Assembly (NCBI GenBank): GCA_025054905.1
Contig: JANWZF010000216.1
Coordinates: 1-13,269, forward strand
DNA: 13,269 nt
DNA from: Tepidimonas sp.
GTDB taxonomy: Bacteria; Pseudomonadota; Gammaproteobacteria; Burkholderiales; Burkholderiaceae_C
Reading direction: 5' to 3'
Shown here: positions 1-8,096 of the stretch, in pieces
Position numbering within the stretch: the first letter of the stretch is position 1
How the letters are laid out: every line of letters begins with the position of its first letter
Program-made: the position numbers and the translations under genes
The notes under the pieces: model-generated
The model's database searches: none
What the model was told of the DNA's origin: nothing
The model's input: the letters and a program-made list of their open reading frames with translations, nothing else

Positions 1-1
1 A

Positions 2-418
2 CAGATTCCGTTTCTGAACGATGACCTGGAGCAGGTGCTGGCCGCGGCGGCCGAGGCGGGTGCCACGCGCGCTTTTTACACCGTGCTGCGGCTGCCGTGG
101 GAGGTGCGCACGGTGTTTGGCGACTGGCTGCGCACGCATTATCCGCAGCGTGCCGCGCGGGTGCTGGCGCGGCTGCGCGATCTGCACGGCGGGCGTGATT
201 ACGACGCCAGCCCCGGGGTGCGCATGACCGGCCGCGGTGTGTGGGCCGAGCTGTGGCGGCAGCGCTTCGCGCAGGCATGCCGGCGTCTGGGGCTCCACTG
301 CCAGGAAGCCGCGCCGCTGGACGTGACGCGGTTTCGTCCGCCCACGCCTGCTTCGCCGCCACGGCGGGGGGATGCGGCGCACGCCCGCGATGCGCGCCAG
401 CTGTCGCTGTTTGACTGA
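2..418 (+). CDS. PA0069-type radical SAM protein, C-terminal part (5' end outside window)
   Basis: The frame is open from the left edge and stops at TGA 416-418, giving about 138 residues of a C-terminus. The arrangement (AAEAGA, then LRLPWEV, then RAARVLARLRDLHGGRDYD, then RMTGRGVWAELWRQRF and ACRRLGL) resembles the tail of the PA0069/Rv2578c family of radical SAM proteins, which are related to spore photoproduct lyase in their core. The CxxxCxxC iron-sulfur motif that would prove the family lies upstream of the window and cannot be seen. The last 40 or so residues are Pro/Arg/Ala-rich and end in QLSLFD. The physiological substrate of the family is unknown. The gene converges on xdhB with only 12 bp between the stop codons, so it is a neighbour rather than a partner of the purine genes. 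The family call rests on remembered similarity. Confidence 0.72.
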   Translation, partial: QIPFLNDDLEQVLAAAAEAGATRAFYTVLRLPWEVRTVFGDWLRTHYPQRAARVLARLRDLHGGRDYDASPGVRMTGRGVWAELWRQRFAQACRRLGLHCQEAAPLDVTRFRPPTPASPPRRGDAAHARDARQLSLFD

Positions 419-430
419 GGGGCCTCTGCC

Positions 431-2824
431 TCACGCGGTGTGGCAGGCGCGCCAGATGCGCTCCGGGGTGGCCGGCGCATCCAGCGGCACTGGCCCTGCG
501 CACGGCAAGCCGGCGCGACGCCGTGCACTGGCCACGGCGTCGCGGATGGCCTCCCAGACGCTGAGGGCCAGCATGAACGGTGGTTCCCCGACCGCTTTGC
601 TGCCCAGCACATTGTCCTCGGGGTTGCGCTGCGGCCACAGCTCGATGCGCCAGTGCGGCGGCAGATCGCCGGCAGTGGGGATTTTGTAGGTGCTGGCCCC
701 TGCCGTCCAGAGCCGTCCCTGCTCGTCCCAGACCAGCTCTTCGGTGGTCAGCCAGCCCATGCCCTGCACGAAACCGCCTTCGATCTGGCCGATGTCCAGC
801 GCCGGGTTGATGCTGTGGCCAACATCGTGCAGCACATCCACCGCCAGCACGCGCAGCTCGCCGGTCAGCGTGTCGATCACCACCTCGGTGCAGGCGGCAC
901 CGTAGGCGAAGTAATAAAACGGCCGACCGGTCAGCGTGGCCTTGTCGTAATGAATCTTGGGGGTGCGGTAAAAGCCCTGGCTCCACAGCGGAATGCGGTT
1001 GGCGTAAGCCTCGGCCACCACCGCCTCGAAGCGGCGCCGTTGCCGGGGTGACAGCACCCAGCCGGCTTCGAAGCGCACCTCGCCGGCGGCGCAGCCATCC
1101 AGCCCGGCCACGAAAGCCGCCAGGTTTTGCCGCACGCTGGCCGCCGCGCGCTGGGCGGCGCGACCGTTGAGGTCGGTGCCGCTGGAAGCGGCGGTGGCGC
1201 TGGCGTTGGGGATGATGCCGCTGTCGCTGCTGGCGATGCGCACGCTTGCCAGCGGCACGCCCAGTTCATCGGCCACGATCTGCAGCACCTTGGTGTGCAG
1301 GCCCTGCCCCATTTCGGTGCCGCCGTGGTGCACCAGCACGCTGCCGTCGGTGTAGACGTGCACCAAGGCGCCGGCCTGGTTGAACAGCGTGGCGGTGAAG
1401 CTGATGCCGAACTTGACGGGCGTCAGCGCCAGGCCCCGTTGCAACACCGGACTGGTGGCGTTGAAGGCCGCAATCGCGGCGCGGCGGGGCTCGTAGCGGC
1501 AGCGCTGCGCCAGTGTCTGCAGCAGGGGCTGCAGGATGTTGTCCTCCACCTGCATCTGGTACGGCGTGGTGTTGCGCCGCGCCGGCAGCGGATGCGCCCC
1601 CGGGGGCAGCGCCGCGGGCCATGCGGATACCGGCTCGTCGCTGTACAGGTTGGCCTGCCGCACCTGCAGCGCATCGCGCCCCAGATGGCGCGCCACGTCG
1701 CCCAGGATGGTTTCGATCGCCAGCATGCCTTGCGGGCCCCCGAAGCCACGAAACGCGGTGAAGCTCTGCTTGTGCGTGCGGCAGCGGTAGCTGTGCAGCG
1801 CCACGTGCGGGATGAAGTAGGCGTTGTCGGCGTGAAAGACCGCGCGGTCGGCCACCGGGCCGGACAGGTCGGCGCTGAAGCCGCAGTCCACCAGCATCGT
1901 CAGCTCCAGCGCCTGCAGGCGGCCTTCGGCGTCGAAGCCGACGTCGTAGGCAAACGCGAACGGGTGGCGCTTGCCGGTGATGCGCATGTCGTCCTCACGC
2001 GTCAGGCGCAGCTTGACCGGCGCGCCGACGCGGTGCGCGGCCAGTGCGGCCCACACGGCCACGTGGCCGGCCTGGGTTTCCTTGCCGCCAAAGCCGCCGC
2101 CCATGCGCCGGCATTGCACGCGCACGCGGTGGCGCGCCAGCCCCAGTGCGCTGGCCACCCAGTGCTGCACTTCGCCCGGATGCTGGGTGCTGGACAGCAC
2201 GAGCCACTCATCCTGCTCCTGCGGGATGGCCAGCGCGGCCTGCGTTTCGAGGTAATAGTGTTCTTGTCCGCCGGCCACGAAGCGCCCCCGCAACCGCTTC
2301 GGCGCTGCTGCCAGCGCCGCGCGGGCGTCGCCGCGGCACAGGTGCACCGGGGGCAGCACCCAGTGCTGCTGCGCCTGCGCTTGCCAGACGTCCAGCACCG
2401 CGGGCAGAGGCTCGATGTCCAGCGTGACCGCGCGGGCTGCCGCACGTGCGCTGCGCTCGTCGTCGGCCACCACCAGCGCCACCACCTGTCCGGCGTACAG
2501 CACCTCGTCCCGCGCCAGGATCGGCTCGTCGTGCGCGAAGGACGCCAGCAGCGCATCGCCCGGAATGTCGGCGGCGGTCACCACGGCGCGCACCCCCGGC
2601 TGCTGCAGCGCCGCGCAGGCGTCGATCGCGCGCAGCCGTCCGTGGGCAACGGGGGACAGCACCGGCGCGGCGTGCAGCGTGCCAGCCGGCAACGGCCCAT
2701 CATCGAGGTAGTGCGCCTGGGCGCTGACATGGGCGGCGGCGCTTTCGTGGGCCACCGGCTGCCCGCACACCCCCGAGGCGGTGGCAGGCGGCGGCGCGAG
2801 GTCGAGGGGCCAGGGGCTGTTCAT
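431..2824 (-). CDS. xdhB: Xanthine dehydrogenase, molybdopterin-binding large subunit XdhB
   Basis: 797 residues, close to the usual length of bacterial XdhB. It carries the molybdenum cofactor and, with XdhA, oxidises hypoxanthine to xanthine and xanthine to urate in the cytoplasm. Visible family motifs are MGGGFGGKETQ at residues 241-251 (E249 corresponds to the purine-binding Glu802 of bovine XDH), FRGFGGPQGM at 358-367 (R359, bovine Arg880), GTEMGQGLHTK in the middle, and VGEPPFM at about 745-751, where E747 matches the catalytic Glu1261. All the key residues for a purine-oxidising enzyme are therefore present. The start is the ATG at 2824-2822, which overlaps the xdhA stop as ATGA and has GAGAGG 7 nt upstream. 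The same frame stays open to 3157, but that stretch lies inside xdhA and has no XDH similarity. No xdhC follows; the next gene is convergent. Confidence 0.96.
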   Translation of the reverse strand: MNSPWPLDLAPPPATASGVCGQPVAHESAAAHVSAQAHYLDDGPLPAGTLHAAPVLSPVAHGRLRAIDACAALQQPGVRAVVTAADIPGDALLASFAHDEPILARDEVLYAGQVVALVVADDERSARAAARAVTLDIEPLPAVLDVWQAQAQQHWVLPPVHLCRGDARAALAAAPKRLRGRFVAGGQEHYYLETQAALAIPQEQDEWLVLSSTQHPGEVQHWVASALGLARHRVRVQCRRMGGGFGGKETQAGHVAVWAALAAHRVGAPVKLRLTREDDMRITGKRHPFAFAYDVGFDAEGRLQALELTMLVDCGFSADLSGPVADRAVFHADNAYFIPHVALHSYRCRTHKQSFTAFRGFGGPQGMLAIETILGDVARHLGRDALQVRQANLYSDEPVSAWPAALPPGAHPLPARRNTTPYQMQVEDNILQPLLQTLAQRCRYEPRRAAIAAFNATSPVLQRGLALTPVKFGISFTATLFNQAGALVHVYTDGSVLVHHGGTEMGQGLHTKVLQIVADELGVPLASVRIASSDSGIIPNASATAASSGTDLNGRAAQRAAASVRQNLAAFVAGLDGCAAGEVRFEAGWVLSPRQRRRFEAVVAEAYANRIPLWSQGFYRTPKIHYDKATLTGRPFYYFAYGAACTEVVIDTLTGELRVLAVDVLHDVGHSINPALDIGQIEGGFVQGMGWLTTEELVWDEQGRLWTAGASTYKIPTAGDLPPHWRIELWPQRNPEDNVLGSKAVGEPPFMLALSVWEAIRDAVASARRRAGLPCAGPVPLDAPATPERIWRACHTA

Positions 2825-4407
2825 GCGCGTGACCTCTCGGTCAGGGCCTGCAAACGCTGCCAGGCGGACGGCTCGTCCAGCCGCAGCGGCACCTCGGTGG
2901 CCGCGCCTCCATGTTCCAGCCATGTGCGCCACAGCAAGTTGCCCAGCATCGCGCGGCGGTACGCGGCGCTGGCACGTCCGTCCGACAGCGGCTGCACGCT
3001 GTCCTGCAGCGCCTGCATGGCCGCGCGCACGCTCGCTGCACGCCAGGGCTGGCCGAGCAGGGCGGCTTCGGCTGCCCGTGCGCGCACCGGGGTCGGGGCC
3101 ACCCCCCCGGCGCCGATGCGGATGTCGATCACCCGCTGCCGCTCGTCCAGCCGCCACGCCAGCGCCAGGCTGACGGCTGCAATGTCATCCTCCAGGCGCT
3201 TGGACAGCTTGTGGGCGGCCACCTGCAGCGGGGGCATACCCGCAGCCGGCAGGGGGATGAGCAGATGCGTCAACAGTTCGTCCGCAGCCAGCGCCGTGCG
3301 CCGGTAGCCGAGGTAGAAATCCTCCAGCGCCAGCTGGCGTGGGGCGCGCCCGTGCGCAGCCAGCACCACGCGCGCACCCAGCGCGATCAGCACGGGCATC
3401 GAATCGCCGATCGGCGAGGCGTTGGCGACGTTGCCACCCAGCGTGCCACCGTCACGGATGGGGGCGCCGGCAAAGCGCTCCCAGTAGCTGCGCAGGGCAG
3501 GCCAGTGAGCCTGCAGGGCCGCAAACGCGTCATGCAGCGTGGCGGCTGCGCCCAGGCGCAGCCAGACCGCACCATCAGGGTCGCGCTGGTGCTCGATGCG
3601 CTGCAGCTCGGTGCAGCGCGACAGGTCCAGCACCTGGTGCCAGCGCCGGCGTTGCTGCGTCAGCTGCAGGCAGGCGTCGGTGCCGCCAGCCACCAGCACC
3701 GCCTGCGGCCAGCGCTGGCGCGCCTGCAGCGCGGCGGCTTCGGTGCGCGGGGCCACGTAGGCCGGCTCGGCTGCGGGCGGCTCGGCCTGCATCGCCTGCT
3801 CGGCTTGCGCCAGCAGGGCCAGCAGGCGCGGCCGATCCAGGGGCGCCGCCGGATAGGTGGGCAGCGCCTCGGCCGCCTGCAGGATCGGCCGGTAGCCGGT
3901 GCAGCGGCACAGATTGCCCGACAGTGCCTGCTGCGCCTGCGGACGAGTCACAGGGGCCGATGCGCCCTGCCGCTGCTGCAGCACGAACAGGCTCATCACG
4001 ATGCCGGGGGTGCAAAAGCCGCACTGCGAGGCGTGTGCATCCAGCAGCGCCTGCTGCACGGGGTGCAGCGCCTGGCCGCCGCGCTCGATCAGGGGGTCGG
4101 CGCCCAAGTCCTGGGCGCTCCAGACGGCGCAACCCGCCACGCTGTGGGCCAGCCGGATGCAGCTGTTGAGCGCGCGCCAGCGCAGCCCGCCGGCGGGGTC
4201 GCGCTCGGCCACCGCCACCGTGCAGGCACCACAGTCGCCTGCGGCGCAGCCCTCCTTCACGCCGCTCAGCCCGAGACGTTGCCGCAACAGTTCCAGCAGC
4301 GTCAGGTCTGGCGGCACCTCTGGCAGCGTGACCACCCGGCCGCGGTGAACCAGCCGGATCGGTGCTGCGGCCAGCTGGCCCACGTTGGAGTCGGAGCCTC
4401 GATTCAT
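2821..4407 (-). CDS. xdhA: Xanthine dehydrogenase, FAD and iron-sulfur small subunit XdhA
   Basis: 528 residues, slightly longer than the usual 480-500. The N-terminal ferredoxin-like domain shows KEGCAAGDCGACT at 51-63 with C54, C59 and C62, plus C83, as ligands of one [2Fe-2S] cluster. The second domain shows QCGFC (C129, C132) and GNLCRC (C167, C169) for the other cluster. The FAD domain follows, with VLVAGGTD at 237-244 and TLGGNVANASPIGD at 322-335. It passes electrons from the molybdenum site of XdhB to NAD+ through the clusters and FAD. The start ATG at 4407-4405 is the only one that leaves a full ferredoxin domain; its SD is weak (a GAG only). It is the first gene of the xdhAB pair, is translationally coupled to xdhB by an ATGA overlap, and is divergent from the LysR gene 70 bp away. 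Confidence 0.96.
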   Translation of the reverse strand: MNRGSDSNVGQLAAAPIRLVHRGRVVTLPEVPPDLTLLELLRQRLGLSGVKEGCAAGDCGACTVAVAERDPAGGLRWRALNSCIRLAHSVAGCAVWSAQDLGADPLIERGGQALHPVQQALLDAHASQCGFCTPGIVMSLFVLQQRQGASAPVTRPQAQQALSGNLCRCTGYRPILQAAEALPTYPAAPLDRPRLLALLAQAEQAMQAEPPAAEPAYVAPRTEAAALQARQRWPQAVLVAGGTDACLQLTQQRRRWHQVLDLSRCTELQRIEHQRDPDGAVWLRLGAAATLHDAFAALQAHWPALRSYWERFAGAPIRDGGTLGGNVANASPIGDSMPVLIALGARVVLAAHGRAPRQLALEDFYLGYRRTALAADELLTHLLIPLPAAGMPPLQVAAHKLSKRLEDDIAAVSLALAWRLDERQRVIDIRIGAGGVAPTPVRARAAEAALLGQPWRAASVRAAMQALQDSVQPLSDGRASAAYRRAMLGNLLWRTWLEHGGAATEVPLRLDEPSAWQRLQALTERSRA

Positions 4408-4453
4408 GCGCTCAGACTACGCCACGCCCATCGGCCTGGCATACGGGGGCGAT

Positions 4454-4469
4454 GATTCACGGGATAATC
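4454..4469. promoter_or_regulatory. Dyad in the xdhA/lysR divergent region, candidate LysR operator
   Basis: The sequence GATT-N8-AATC has perfect 4-bp arms (4454-4457 and 4466-4469) and reads as ATT-N8-AAT inside. It is A/T-rich in an otherwise GC-rich region, lies in the only gap between the divergent xdhA and lysR genes, and overlaps the -10-like box of lysR. LysR-type regulators commonly bind imperfect dyads of the T-N11-A kind in such gaps and repress their own gene. Here the spacing is T-N10-A, one base short of the classic form, so this is a candidate only. Confidence 0.33.
4463..4468 (+). promoter_or_regulatory. -10-like box GATAAT upstream of lysR
   Basis: GATAAT matches the sigma-70 -10 consensus at five of six positions. 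Only 9 nt separate it from the ATG at 4478, so a transcript starting at the usual distance would have a 5' leader of about 1-3 nt. No recognisable -35 hexamer is found 16-18 bp upstream. A promoter dependent on an activator, or a different start codon, would be alternative readings. Confidence 0.35.
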
Positions 4470-4477
4470 GCAGCCAT

Positions 4478-5500
4478 ATGTCACGCCCCGTGCCTTGGGA
4501 CAGCATCGACCTGCATTCGATCCGGGTGTTGCACACCGTGTTGTCCGAACGCAGCGTCACACGCGCCGCCGTGCGGCTGGGCTTGCACCAGCCGGCGGTC
4601 AGCGCTGTACTGCGCCGGCTGCGGCGCCTGACTGGCGATGCCCTGCTGGTGCGCGGTGGCGGCGGGCTGGTGCCCACGGCGGTGGCGCAGCGCATGATCG
4701 GCCCGATGGGCGAGATCCTGCGCCAGGCTGACGGCATGCTGGCGGCGGCGCGCGCGTTCGACCCGGCGCACAGCGAGCACACCTTCAGTGTGGCGGCCAG
4801 TGATTACCTTGATCCCTGGTTTTTGCCGCGTCTGGTGGCACGTCTGAAAGCCCAGGCGCCGCACTGCCGTATCGATCTGCAGCCGCTGGGGGGTGTGCCG
4901 GACTACCGCCAGCGCCTGGCCACAGGGGAGGTCGATGTGGTCATCGGCAACTGGCCGGAGGTGCCCGGCGAGCTGCATCAGGGGCGCCTGTTCGGCGACG
5001 AGGTGGTGTGCCTGGTGGCGCAGCACCACCCGGCGCGGCGGCGGGGGTGGACGCTGCCCGAGTGGCTGGCAGCCGAGCACGTGGCGCCGACGGCGCTGGT
5101 GCCCGGCACGCGGGGCGTCATCGACGAACACCTGGCGCGGCGCGGGCTGCAGCGCAACATCGTGGTGCGCTGCCCGCACTTTGGCCTGATTCCGGCCATG
5201 GTGGCCGACAGCCTGCTGGTGCTGACCACCGGGCGGCAGTACTGCGAACGCTTCACCGCCACGCTGCCCGTGGCCATCGTGCCGCCCCCGCTGGATTTTC
5301 CGCGGCTGCAGTACTACCAGCTGTGGCACGACCGCACGCACCACGCGCCGGCGGCGCAGTGGCTGCGTCAAACCATCCGTGACGTCGCCGCTGCGCTGGT
5401 TGCCCCCGGCGGCACGGGGGCCGCGGCGTTACCATCAATGCCTTCGACCCGGGCGGCGCAGGCGCCCGGCCCAAGCCAGGCTGCCAGAACCGACCGATGA
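4478..5500 (+). CDS. LysR-family transcriptional regulator, likely of purine genes
   Basis: 340 residues. The N-terminal winged helix-turn-helix covers about residues 11-67 (DLHSIRVLHTVLSERSVTRA, then LGLHQPAVSAVLRRLRR), followed by an effector-binding domain from about 95 to 305 (AASDYLDPWFLPRLV, GEVDVVIGNW). I chose ATG 4478 because it gives the normal few residues before the HTH; an in-frame ATG at 4385 would overlap the xdhA start. No SD precedes 4478. The last 33 or so residues (after ALVAPGG) are low-complexity Ala/Pro/Ser and extend beyond a normal LysR end. The gene is divergent from xdhAB, and its TGA overlaps the ATG of the ABC ATPase (ATGA, 5497-5500), so it is co-transcribed with the transporter. 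This makes it the natural regulator of both arms. The inducer is unknown; a purine or purine intermediate such as xanthine or urate is my inference. Confidence 0.9.
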   Translation: MSRPVPWDSIDLHSIRVLHTVLSERSVTRAAVRLGLHQPAVSAVLRRLRRLTGDALLVRGGGGLVPTAVAQRMIGPMGEILRQADGMLAAARAFDPAHSEHTFSVAASDYLDPWFLPRLVARLKAQAPHCRIDLQPLGGVPDYRQRLATGEVDVVIGNWPEVPGELHQGRLFGDEVVCLVAQHHPARRRGWTLPEWLAAEHVAPTALVPGTRGVIDEHLARRGLQRNIVVRCPHFGLIPAMVADSLLVLTTGRQYCERFTATLPVAIVPPPLDFPRLQYYQLWHDRTHHAPAAQWLRQTIRDVAAALVAPGGTGAAALPSMPSTRAAQAPGPSQAARTDR

Positions 5501-7050
5501 GCCCAACCACGCCCCGACTTGAGCTGCATGACGTCACCAAGCGCTACCCCGGTGTGGTGGCCAACGACCGTGTCAGCCTGACCGTGTTGCCCGGCAGCAT
5601 CCACGCCGTGCTCGGCGAAAACGGTGCGGGCAAGTCCACACTGATGAAAATCATCTACGGCGTCGTGCAGCCCGATGCCGGCACGATGCGCTTCGATGGC
5701 CAACCGGTGCAGGTGCGCAGCCCGCAGCAGGCGCGCGAGCTGGGCATTGGCATGGTGTTTCAGCACTTCAGCCTGTTCGAAACCCTGACCGTGGCCGACA
5801 ACGTCTGGCTCGGGCTGCAGGGGAGGCGTACGCGCGCCGAGGTGGTGGCGGCGATTCGCGCCAAGGCCGCTGCCTATGGGCTGGAGATCGATCCCGAGCG
5901 TCCGGTGCACAGTCTGTCGGTGGGCGAGCGCCAGCGCGTCGAGATCGTGCGGGCTCTGCTCGGCCAGCCCCGGTTGCTGATCCTGGATGAGCCGACCTCG
6001 GTGCTGACGCCGCAGGCGGTGCAGCGCCTGTTCGAGGTGTTGCGCCAGCTCGCCCGCGAGGGCTGCAGCATTCTCTACATCAGCCACAAGCTGCACGAAA
6101 TCCGTGCCTTGTGCGACGCCTGCACGGTGATGCGCGCGGGCCGTGTCACCGGCAGCGTGGATCCGCGCACGACCAGCGAGGCGCAGCTGTCGCGGCTGAT
6201 GATCGGCAGCGAGCCGCCGCCGCTGCCGGCGCAGCGCCGGCCCCCGGGCGCGGTGGTGCTGGAGCTGGCCGGGCTGACGCACCGCAGCCCGCATCCGTTC
6301 GGCACCGATTTGCACGAGGTGCGGCTGCAGGTGCGCGCGGGCGAGATCGTGGGGGTGGCCGGTGTCTCGGGCAACGGTCAGCGCGAGCTGCTGGAAGTCC
6401 TCTCGGGCGAGGACACGGGGGTGCCGCCCGGCACCGTGCTGCTGGACGGGCGCGACATCGGCGCGGCCAACCCGGCGCAGCGCCGTCGTGCCGGACTGCA
6501 TTTCGTTCCCGAAGAGCGGCTGGGCCGTGGCGCGGTGCCGATGCTGGGGCTGGCGCACAACCTGCTGCTGACCCGCCACGAAGGTGTAGGCCGCGGTGGC
6601 TGGCTGCGGCTTGCGGCGCTGCGCACGCAGGCGGCCGGCATCATCGAGCGCTACGGGGTCAAGGCTGCCGGCCCGGATGCCGCGGCGCAGTCGCTGTCAG
6701 GGGGCAACCTGCAAAAGTTCATCGTGGGGCGTGAGATCGAGGCGCGGCCGCGCGTGCTGATCGTGTCGCAGCCCACCTGGGGGGTGGACGTGGGGGCGGC
6801 CGCGCAGATTCGCGCCGCGCTGCTGGCGCTGCGCGAGGCGGGCTGCGCGGTGCTGGTGGTCAGCGAGGAGCTGGATGAGCTGTTCGAGCTGTGCGACCGC
6901 CTGGTCGTGATCGCCAAGGGGCATCTGTCGCCTGCGGTGCCGGTGGCCGAAGCCACGGTCGAGCGCGTCGGCGCCTGGATGTCGGGGCTGTGGCCGGGCT
7001 CGCCGTGGGCGTCCCAGGCGAACGAGGAGGGGCAGCATGTTGCAGCTTGA
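5497..7050 (+). CDS. ABC transporter ATP-binding protein, nucleoside/BMP class (two fused ATPase domains)
   Basis: 517 residues with two ABC domains in tandem, as in YufO/NupO and other COG3845 proteins. Domain 1 has Walker A GENGAGKST (40-48), Q-loop Q89, signature LSVGERQRVE (140-149), Walker B LLILDEPTS (160-168) and H-loop H197, and so looks ATPase-competent. Domain 2 has a degenerate Walker A (SGNGQRELLE, about 291-300, no Lys), an intact LSGGNLQK signature (400-407), and a Walker B of IVSQPTWGVD with Q426 at the catalytic Glu position. This asymmetry is typical of the family. It powers uptake through the two permeases encoded downstream. The ATG at 5497 overlaps the lysR stop and has no strong SD, suggesting translational coupling. 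The gene overlaps the first permease gene by 14 bp. Substrates of related systems are purine or pyrimidine nucleosides and bases. Confidence 0.94.
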   Translation: MSPTTPRLELHDVTKRYPGVVANDRVSLTVLPGSIHAVLGENGAGKSTLMKIIYGVVQPDAGTMRFDGQPVQVRSPQQARELGIGMVFQHFSLFETLTVADNVWLGLQGRRTRAEVVAAIRAKAAAYGLEIDPERPVHSLSVGERQRVEIVRALLGQPRLLILDEPTSVLTPQAVQRLFEVLRQLAREGCSILYISHKLHEIRALCDACTVMRAGRVTGSVDPRTTSEAQLSRLMIGSEPPPLPAQRRPPGAVVLELAGLTHRSPHPFGTDLHEVRLQVRAGEIVGVAGVSGNGQRELLEVLSGEDTGVPPGTVLLDGRDIGAANPAQRRRAGLHFVPEERLGRGAVPMLGLAHNLLLTRHEGVGRGGWLRLAALRTQAAGIIERYGVKAAGPDAAAQSLSGGNLQKFIVGREIEARPRVLIVSQPTWGVDVGAAAQIRAALLALREAGCAVLVVSEELDELFELCDRLVVIAKGHLSPAVPVAEATVERVGAWMSGLWPGSPWASQANEEGQHVAA

Positions 7051-8092
7051 GCGACGTCCTCAGCCCAGCGTCCACTGGCGCTGGGGTTCGCCGCTGCTGG
7101 CGCTGGCGATCACGGTGGGGGTGGGCATGGTGCTGTTTGCCGCCCTGGGCAAGGATCCGCTGGCGGGGCTGCGGGTGTTTTTCTGGGAGCCGGTGCGTGA
7201 CCTGCGCGCCCTCAGCGAACTGCTGCTGAAGGCCACCCCACTGCTGCTGATCGCGCTGGGGCTGGCGATCGGCTTTCGCTCCAACGTCTGGAACATCGGG
7301 GCCGAGGGGCAGTTTGTGCTGGGCGCGGTGTGCGCCAGCGGGGTGGCGCTGGCGCTGCAGGGGGCGGCCTGGGCCACCTGGCCGGTCGTCCTGCTGGCCG
7401 GCACCTTGGGCGGGCTCGCGTGGGCCTGCATCACGGCCTGGCTGCGCGACCGCTTCAACGCCAACGAAATTCTCGTCAGCCTGATGCTAGTGTACGTGGC
7501 GGTGCAGCTGCTGCATTATCTCGTCTATGGGCCGTGGAAGGATCCGCTGGGCTTCAACTTTCCACAGACCCAGCGCTTCGACGCCGCCGCACAGGTGCCG
7601 CGCCTGGTGCCAGGCTTGCGCGTGCACCTGGGGCTGGTACTGGCCCTGCTGGCGGCGTTGGCCACGTGGGTGTTTCTGTTTCGCACACGGGCGGGTTTTG
7701 CCCAGCAGGTGGGGGGGCTGGCGCCGCTGGCGGCCCGCTACGCGGGGTTTTCGGCGCGTGCGGCGCTGTGGCTGGCCATGGGGGTGACCGGTGCGCTGGC
7801 CGGGTTGGCCGGGGCACTGGAGGTGGCTGGGCCGGTCGGTCAGCTCACACCGCACGTGCCGGTGGGCTATGGCTTTGCCGCCATCATCGTGGCGTTCGTG
7901 GGCCGCTTGCACCCGGCGGGTATCGTCGGGGCGGCGTTGCTGATGAGCATGTTTTACCTGGGTGGTGAGCTGGCGCAGTCGCGCCTGGGGCTGCCCAAGT
8001 CGATCACCGGCGTCTTTCAGGGGTTGCTGCTGTTTGCGCTGTTGGGGTGCGACACCTTGATCCAGTACCGCATCCGTTGGAGGAGGGCTTGA
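7037..8092 (+). CDS. ABC transporter permease 1, nucleoside/BMP class
   Basis: 351 residues, hydrophobic throughout, with about 8-10 predicted membrane segments, of the BPD_transp_2 (COG4603, YufP/NupP-like) type. Characteristic motifs are NVWNIGAEGQF at 83-93 and FNANEILVSLML at 140-151, the latter in the cytoplasmic coupling region. The C-terminal half contains Gly/Ala-rich helices (TGALAGLAGALEVAGPVG) and a GYGFAAIIVAFVGR segment usual for the family. The start at 7037 is supported by GAGGAGG at 7024-7030, 6 nt upstream, inside the ATPase gene. It would form the inner-membrane channel with permease 2. The spacing to permease 2 is 4 bp. Confidence 0.93.
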   Translation: MLQLERRPQPSVHWRWGSPLLALAITVGVGMVLFAALGKDPLAGLRVFFWEPVRDLRALSELLLKATPLLLIALGLAIGFRSNVWNIGAEGQFVLGAVCASGVALALQGAAWATWPVVLLAGTLGGLAWACITAWLRDRFNANEILVSLMLVYVAVQLLHYLVYGPWKDPLGFNFPQTQRFDAAAQVPRLVPGLRVHLGLVLALLAALATWVFLFRTRAGFAQQVGGLAPLAARYAGFSARAALWLAMGVTGALAGLAGALEVAGPVGQLTPHVPVGYGFAAIIVAFVGRLHPAGIVGAALLMSMFYLGGELAQSRLGLPKSITGVFQGLLLFALLGCDTLIQYRIRWRRA

Positions 8093-8096
8093 GGCC

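Noticed and set aside
416..433. TGAGG-N8-CCTCA inverted repeat spanning the two convergent stop codons
   Set aside because: Three of the five arm bases are simply the two TGA stops facing each other. The stem is short and lacks a T tract, so a terminator is not supported.
2825..3157. Upstream extension of the xdhB frame to 3157
   Set aside because: The added residues are Arg/Ala/Gly-rich with no XDH similarity and lie inside xdhA. The ATG at 2824 with SD and ATGA overlap is the natural start.
1127..4455. Long open frames on the + strand opposite xdhB and xdhA (about 1127-3307 and 2911-4455)
   Set aside because: They are antisense to genes with complete, motif-bearing protein matches. Their composition (His/Gln/Arg/Gly-rich, no domains) is that of a shadow frame in GC-rich coding DNA.
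6367..6790. Second ABC domain of the ATPase appears broken (no Walker A Lys, Gln for the catalytic Glu)
   Set aside because: This is the normal asymmetry of nucleoside/BMP-class double ATPases, not a sign of decay.
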